A stretch of DNA of 10,036 nucleotides from contig USAE01000050.1 of assembly GCA_900552655.1 (NCBI GenBank), forward strand, positions 1 to 10,036, written 5' to 3'. Position 1 is the first letter of the stretch. Every line of letters starts with the position of its first letter. A model generated the notes under the pieces. It saw nothing but the letters and a program-made list of their open reading frames with translations. It made no database searches and was not told where the DNA came from. This document shows, piece after piece, positions 7,099-10,036 of this stretch. The translations under genes were made by a program, and so were the position numbers. Source of the stretch: an uncultured Clostridium sp. (GTDB lineage: Bacteria; Bacillota; Clostridia; TANB77; CAG-508).

Positions 7099-7556
7099 TA
7101 TTTATTTTCTATTTTATTAGATGGTAATTTATAATTACTTGCAACGCAAGCTTTTACACCATCTATACCAATAATTTCTACTTTAGAACCTTTTGGAATA
7201 GTTAAATTTGGGTCCATTGTTTTAGCAGACCAAATTTCTCCATCTACACTAATTTGACCTGTAGAATTTAATAAAGAAATTTCTTCTGTTACAAGTGCCA
7301 TTTTTCCAATAATTGCGTTAGAATTTGTTATAGTATTATTACTTTTTACATATTTAGTAAGCAAAGGTCTTGTAAAAATAAGTAATAATATAGAAATTAC
7401 TACAAATACTAAAACTTGAATAAATAAATTAGTTGTAATAAAACTAACTAACATAGCTATAACTGCTGCTATTGCAAACCATAATAGTAAAAAACCAGAT
7501 GTTAATATTTCACCTACAAATAGCACGCCAGCTATTATTAACCAAACTAGCCACAT
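7098..7556 (-). CDS. NfeD-family membrane protein with C-terminal OB-fold
   Basis: A 152-residue protein with about three hydrophobic segments in its first 65 residues (including EILTSGFLLLWFAIAA, typical of NfeD) and a soluble NfeD OB-fold of about residues 80-145, with the GQISVDGEIWSA and IPKGSKVEIIGIDGVKACV strands. It belongs to the short NfeD class, without the ClpP-like serine protease domain seen in long NfeD proteins. It is thought to partner with the adjacent SPFH protein in the membrane. It is the first gene of the two-gene operon, with AAGGAGGAG upstream of the ATG and an extended -10 promoter 31-59 bases before the start. Confidence 0.9.
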   Translation of the reverse strand: MWLVWLIIAGVLFVGEILTSGFLLLWFAIAAVIAMLVSFITTNLFIQVLVFVVISILLLIFTRPLLTKYVKSNNTITNSNAIIGKMALVTEEISLLNSTGQISVDGEIWSAKTMDPNLTIPKGSKVEIIGIDGVKACVASNYKLPSNKIENK

Positions 7557-7561
7557 AAAGA

Positions 7562-7570
7562 CTCCTCCTT
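7562..7570 (-). promoter_or_regulatory. Strong ribosome binding site of nfeD
   Basis: The minus strand reads AAGGAGGAG, near-perfect complementarity to the 16S 3' end, about five bases before the nfeD ATG. It confirms the start at 7556. Confidence 0.75.
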
Positions 7571-7586
7571 TGCACAGTTCATTAAA

Positions 7587-7615
7587 ATTATACCATAAAT
7601 ACCCATAAAAGTAAA
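7587..7615 (-). promoter_or_regulatory. Extended -10 promoter of the nfeD-paraslipin operon
   Basis: On the minus strand TTTACT (7610-7615) is followed after exactly 17 bases by TATAAT (7587-7592), preceded by TGG, an extended -10 (TGn) element. This is a good SigA-type vegetative promoter, 31 bases before the nfeD start. Confidence 0.8.
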
Positions 7616-7662
7616 GAAAAACGAAATATTTATGTTAAGTGTTAATATTTTTTAAAATTTTA

Positions 7663-7691
7663 TTCACTAATTTCTTATTTTATGATAATAT
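7663..7691 (+). promoter_or_regulatory. Candidate promoter of the GH18 gene
   Basis: TTCACT (7663-7668), a 17-base spacer, then TAATAT (7686-7691) preceded by TGA as in extended -10 elements. Each hexamer matches consensus at four of six positions; an overlapping TATGAT lies at 7681-7686. It sits about 32 bases before the chosen ATG and would put the longer reading frame's start upstream of the transcript. Confidence 0.4.
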
Positions 7692-7709
7692 AAGAAAGAA
7701 TTTTATAAT

Positions 7710-7715
7710 AAGGAG
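7710..7715 (+). promoter_or_regulatory. Ribosome binding site that sets the GH18 start
   Basis: AAGGAG lies seven bases before the ATG at 7723. It decides for this start over the in-frame ATG at 7639, which has no such site. Confidence 0.75.
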
Positions 7716-7722
7716 ATTACAA

Positions 7723-9417
7723 ATGGCAAAAAGAATGAAAGAAAAAAACGAAAGAAATAAAGGAAAAATAGTATTAAATATAATTATTGTATTAATATTT
7801 CTCGCGATAGTAAGTGGAGTATTTTACTTTTCTCCAAACTATATAAAAGAAGATTATGAAGGAAAAACTAAAATATTAATAAACAATAATAATGTTACAT
7901 TAAAAATGAAAAATGATGTGTATATAGATGAAAATAATAATGTATTTATGTCTATGCCAGATATAAAAAATTATTTTGACAAATATATAGAGTATGACAA
8001 AGAAGATGGTGATATTGTAACAACATCAGAAATAAATATAGCCAAATTAAGTACAGAGAAGAATACAATTACAATAAATGGAGAAGAGGAAGAACTTAAT
8101 TCATCTGCTATAAAAAAAGGAGAAACAATTTATTTGCCATTTTCAGAAATAAGTCAAAAGGTTTATGATGTAAATTTAGAATACATAAAAGACACAAACA
8201 CAATTATTATAGATTCATTAGATAGAAAGCAAGAAACAGCAACTGTGAATAAAAATACAAAAATTAAATATAAACCACAAATTTTTTCTAGAACCTTGGA
8301 TAAAATTAAAGAAACTGAAAAAGTAGTATTTATAGAAGAAAAAGAAGATTGGGCCAAAGTTAGAACTATAGATGGAACAATAGGATATATAAAAAAAGAT
8401 AAACTAAATGATTTAGAAGTCGTAAGAGAAGAAAAAAATTACATAAATAAAGTAGATGGAAAAATTAACTTAGTTTGGGATTACTATTCAGAATATGCTA
8501 ATGCTCCAGATAGAAAAGATGAAAAAATGGATGGAGTAAATGTAGTATCACCAGCATTCTTCTCTATTATGAAAGGAAGCAATGAAGAAATAAATGATAA
8601 TGCAAAAGAAGAAGGAAAAGCCTATATAAAATGGGCACATAATAATAAATATCAAGTGTGGGCAATGTTTTCTAACAATTCATTAAAAGATACTACTTCA
8701 CAGATATTAAATGATTACGAAAAAAGAGAAAGCATGATAGAAAACTTAATAAGTTTAGTAGAAAAATATGATATAGATGGTGTAAATGTAGACTTCGAAA
8801 ATATGAATGAATCAGATAAAGATGTATATTCAAGATTTTTAATAGAATTAGCTCCAAGATTAAAGAAAATGGGAAAAACACTGTCTGTAGATGTAACTGC
8901 TCCAGATGGCTCTGCAACATGGTCTTTATGTTTTGACAGGGATGTAATTGCAGATGTTTCAGATTATGTGATATTTATGGCATATGACCAATATGGCACA
9001 GGTTCGAGTAAAGCTGGTACAACAGCAGGATATAATTGGGTGGAAGCAAATATTAAGAAATTTTTAGGACAAGAAGATGTACCACCAGAAAAACTAGTAT
9101 TAGGAATACCATTATATATGAGAACATGGGAAGAAAAAAGAGATGGTACATATGTTCCAAATATAGTAAATATGAACGATTTATTTGATGTTCTTCCAGA
9201 AAACCAAGTAGCAACATGGGATGAAGATTTAAAACAATACTATGTAGAATATGAGAAAAAAGGTAAAAAGTATAAAATGTGGATAGAAAATGAAAAATCC
9301 ATAGGAGAAAAAATAAATTTAGCTAAAAAATATAATTTAGCTGGAATAGCTTTTTGGGAAAAAGATAGAGAGCCAAATACGGAATTTTGGACATTTGTAA
9401 AAGAAGAGCTAAATTAG
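7723..9417 (+). CDS. Membrane-anchored GH18-family glycosidase with Cu-amine-oxidase-like and SH3 domains
   Basis: A 564-residue protein, probably attached to the membrane and facing the wall. The start at 7723 has AAGGAG at 7710-7715; the frame is open back to 7639, but that region has no ribosome site and codes for implausible Phe/Ile-rich residues. Domains: basic cytoplasmic start (1-15), signal-anchor helix (16-37), a copper-amine-oxidase-N-like stalk domain (about 50-165), a bacterial SH3-like domain (about 172-230, with DWAKVRTIDGTIGYI), and a GH18 barrel (about 247-564). The GH18 signature DGVNVDFE (352-359) keeps the catalytic Glu359 with Asp357, and MAYD at 419-422 is the usual substrate-binding strand. 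Relatives include YdhD/YaaH-type enzymes that cut cortex or wall peptidoglycan (N-acetylglucosaminidase) and chitinase-like proteins; wall remodelling or germination are possible jobs but not shown here. No terminator follows except the hairpin at 9482-9520. Confidence 0.88.
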   Translation: MAKRMKEKNERNKGKIVLNIIIVLIFLAIVSGVFYFSPNYIKEDYEGKTKILINNNNVTLKMKNDVYIDENNNVFMSMPDIKNYFDKYIEYDKEDGDIVTTSEINIAKLSTEKNTITINGEEEELNSSAIKKGETIYLPFSEISQKVYDVNLEYIKDTNTIIIDSLDRKQETATVNKNTKIKYKPQIFSRTLDKIKETEKVVFIEEKEDWAKVRTIDGTIGYIKKDKLNDLEVVREEKNYINKVDGKINLVWDYYSEYANAPDRKDEKMDGVNVVSPAFFSIMKGSNEEINDNAKEEGKAYIKWAHNNKYQVWAMFSNNSLKDTTSQILNDYEKRESMIENLISLVEKYDIDGVNVDFENMNESDKDVYSRFLIELAPRLKKMGKTLSVDVTAPDGSATWSLCFDRDVIADVSDYVIFMAYDQYGTGSSKAGTTAGYNWVEANIKKFLGQEDVPPEKLVLGIPLYMRTWEEKRDGTYVPNIVNMNDLFDVLPENQVATWDEDLKQYYVEYEKKGKKYKMWIENEKSIGEKINLAKKYNLAGIAFWEKDREPNTEFWTFVKEELN

Positions 9418-9481
9418 CTAGTAACAATTTATTAGCCAAGTAGCATGGGTTAAATGAAAAAATTAAATTAACAAGTAATAT

Positions 9482-9520
9482 AAAATCACTTTATTCATAT
9501 AAATTGAGTAAGGTGATTTT
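9482..9520 (+). promoter_or_regulatory. Stem-loop burying the ribosome binding site of the next gene
   Basis: The arm 9482-9497 (AAAATCACTTTATTCA) pairs along its whole 16 bases with 9505-9520 (TGAGTAAGGTGATTTT), with 14 Watson-Crick and two G-U pairs, around a seven-base loop. The right arm contains the Shine-Dalgarno AAGGTGA (9510-9516) and ends on the base before the ATG at 9521. In RNA the site would be closed. It could act as a translational switch (thermometer-like or ligand/protein controlled), or as a weak terminator for the GH18 transcript with its UUUU end. Which of these is true cannot be told from sequence. Confidence 0.6.
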
Positions 9521-10036
9521 ATGGTTGGATATATAAAAACAAGACAGGAAAAAAATATAATTAAAAAAATACTAAATAAAATAGAAATAGAAGAATATGA
9601 AAATGGAAATAAATATACAATTCCTAAGTTTAATAAAAAATTATTGGAAAAGCTTAAAGAAGATAATATAAAAAATATTGTTGTTGCTAAAAAAGATAAG
9701 GAAAATATAGAATTCTTAAATAATATATATTCAAATAACATGAACATAATAGATGGAAGAATATTATTTAAACACTTAATTCCAGAAATAATAGAATATA
9801 TATCTAATGTATGCAAAATCAACAAAAATGATATGCAAATAACGATACTTGCAAATGACTATTCACAAATTAATATATTTTATATAAATGAATTAATTAC
9901 AGAAGTAAAAAGCGTAAACATTGTTACAAATAATATAAATAGATTTAAACAATTTGCAGATAGGTTATATAATAAAGAAGCTATAGTAGTTCCTATAATG
10001 AACAATAAAAATAAAAGTTTATTAAATAAAAAAATA
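9521..10036 (+). CDS. Unrecognised protein, 3' partial
   Basis: An ATG with AAGGTGA five bases upstream opens a frame that runs without a stop for 172 codons to the window edge. The product starts MVGYIKTRQEKN, is rich in Lys, Asn and Ile, has no signal peptide or membrane helix, and is probably cytoplasmic. The composition alternates predicted strands and helices: KNIVVAKKDK (about 52-61), MQITILANDY (about 105-114), VKSVNIVTNNINRFKQFADRLY (about 128-149), then AIVVPIM. The VTNNxxRFxxxAxxLY pattern is reminiscent of the nucleotide-binding half of Rossmann-type dehydrogenases (as in shikimate dehydrogenase or glutamyl-tRNA reductase), but no glycine-rich loop is seen, so this is only a hint. 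No function is assigned. Its ribosome site lies in a perfect hairpin. Codon use is like its neighbours, and the long open frame with a good ribosome site in AT-rich DNA argues that it is real. Confidence 0.75.
   Translation, partial: MVGYIKTRQEKNIIKKILNKIEIEEYENGNKYTIPKFNKKLLEKLKEDNIKNIVVAKKDKENIEFLNNIYSNNMNIIDGRILFKHLIPEIIEYISNVCKINKNDMQITILANDYSQINIFYINELITEVKSVNIVTNNINRFKQFADRLYNKEAIVVPIMNNKNKSLLNKKI

Noticed and set aside
7639..7722. Longer N-terminus of the GH18 protein from the ATG at 7639
   Set aside because: No ribosome binding site; the added 28 residues are low-complexity Phe/Ile-rich; the ATG at 7723 has AAGGAG and is followed by a normal signal anchor. The candidate promoter also lies inside this region.
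9408..9420. Small AGCTAA/TTAGCT palindrome across the GH18 stop codon
   Set aside because: Six-base arms with a one-base loop and no U-run; expected by chance in this composition.
9463..9825. Minus-strand open frame of 120 codons
   Set aside because: It lies opposite the plus-strand coding region from 9521, which has a proper ribosome site and continues to the window edge. The minus product is hydrophobic low-complexity sequence, a typical shadow in AT-rich DNA.

Overview
The window is very AT-rich, its codons mostly end in A or T, it uses the standard code (TGA never read through, TGG for Trp), and Shine-Dalgarno sites of the AAGGAG/AGGAGG type precede nearly every gene. With a radA-disA pair, a NfeD/paraslipin pair and a Cu-amine-oxidase-like/SH3/GH18 surface protein, this points to a low-GC Bacillota bacterium, most likely an anaerobic or gut-type member of the Clostridia. 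This is inferred from gene content; no rRNA is present.

Positions 3-4666 form a plus-strand gene train with gaps of 15-35 bases, consistent with one operon. It holds a glycoside hydrolase family 15 (glucoamylase-type) protein cut by the left edge, then radA (DNA recombination/repair ATPase), disA (GTG-started diadenylate cyclase that makes c-di-AMP and scans DNA), and a membrane-anchored cyclophilin-type peptidyl-prolyl isomerase. A GNRA-looped intrinsic terminator at 4705-4733 closes it. The first ~36 codons of the GH15 frame do not look like GH15. They look like an internal piece of DNA gyrase subunit A, joined in frame to the linker and catalytic barrel of the hydrolase. This is either an assembly or recombination chimera or a true fusion, and is the most important oddity here.

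Positions 4667-4873 hold three hairpins and a probable promoter, followed by a solitary NifS/IscS-type cysteine desulfurase (4874-6019). A bidirectional terminator (6070-6098) separates it from a convergent minus-strand operon: nfeD (7098-7556) followed by a paraslipin/stomatin-like SPFH gene (6142-7083), driven by a clear extended -10 promoter (7587-7615). That short intergenic region also carries the start signals of a divergent plus-strand gene, a membrane-anchored GH18-family surface protein (7723-9417), whose true start lies 84 bases downstream of the longest open frame.

The window ends in an unrecognised coding region (9521 to the edge). Its Shine-Dalgarno sequence is entirely buried in a 16-bp hairpin that ends directly at the ATG, a candidate translational switch that may also act on transcripts reading out of the GH18 gene. 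No rRNA, tRNA, mobile element or CRISPR array was seen, and no stretch longer than 300 bases is without a gene.
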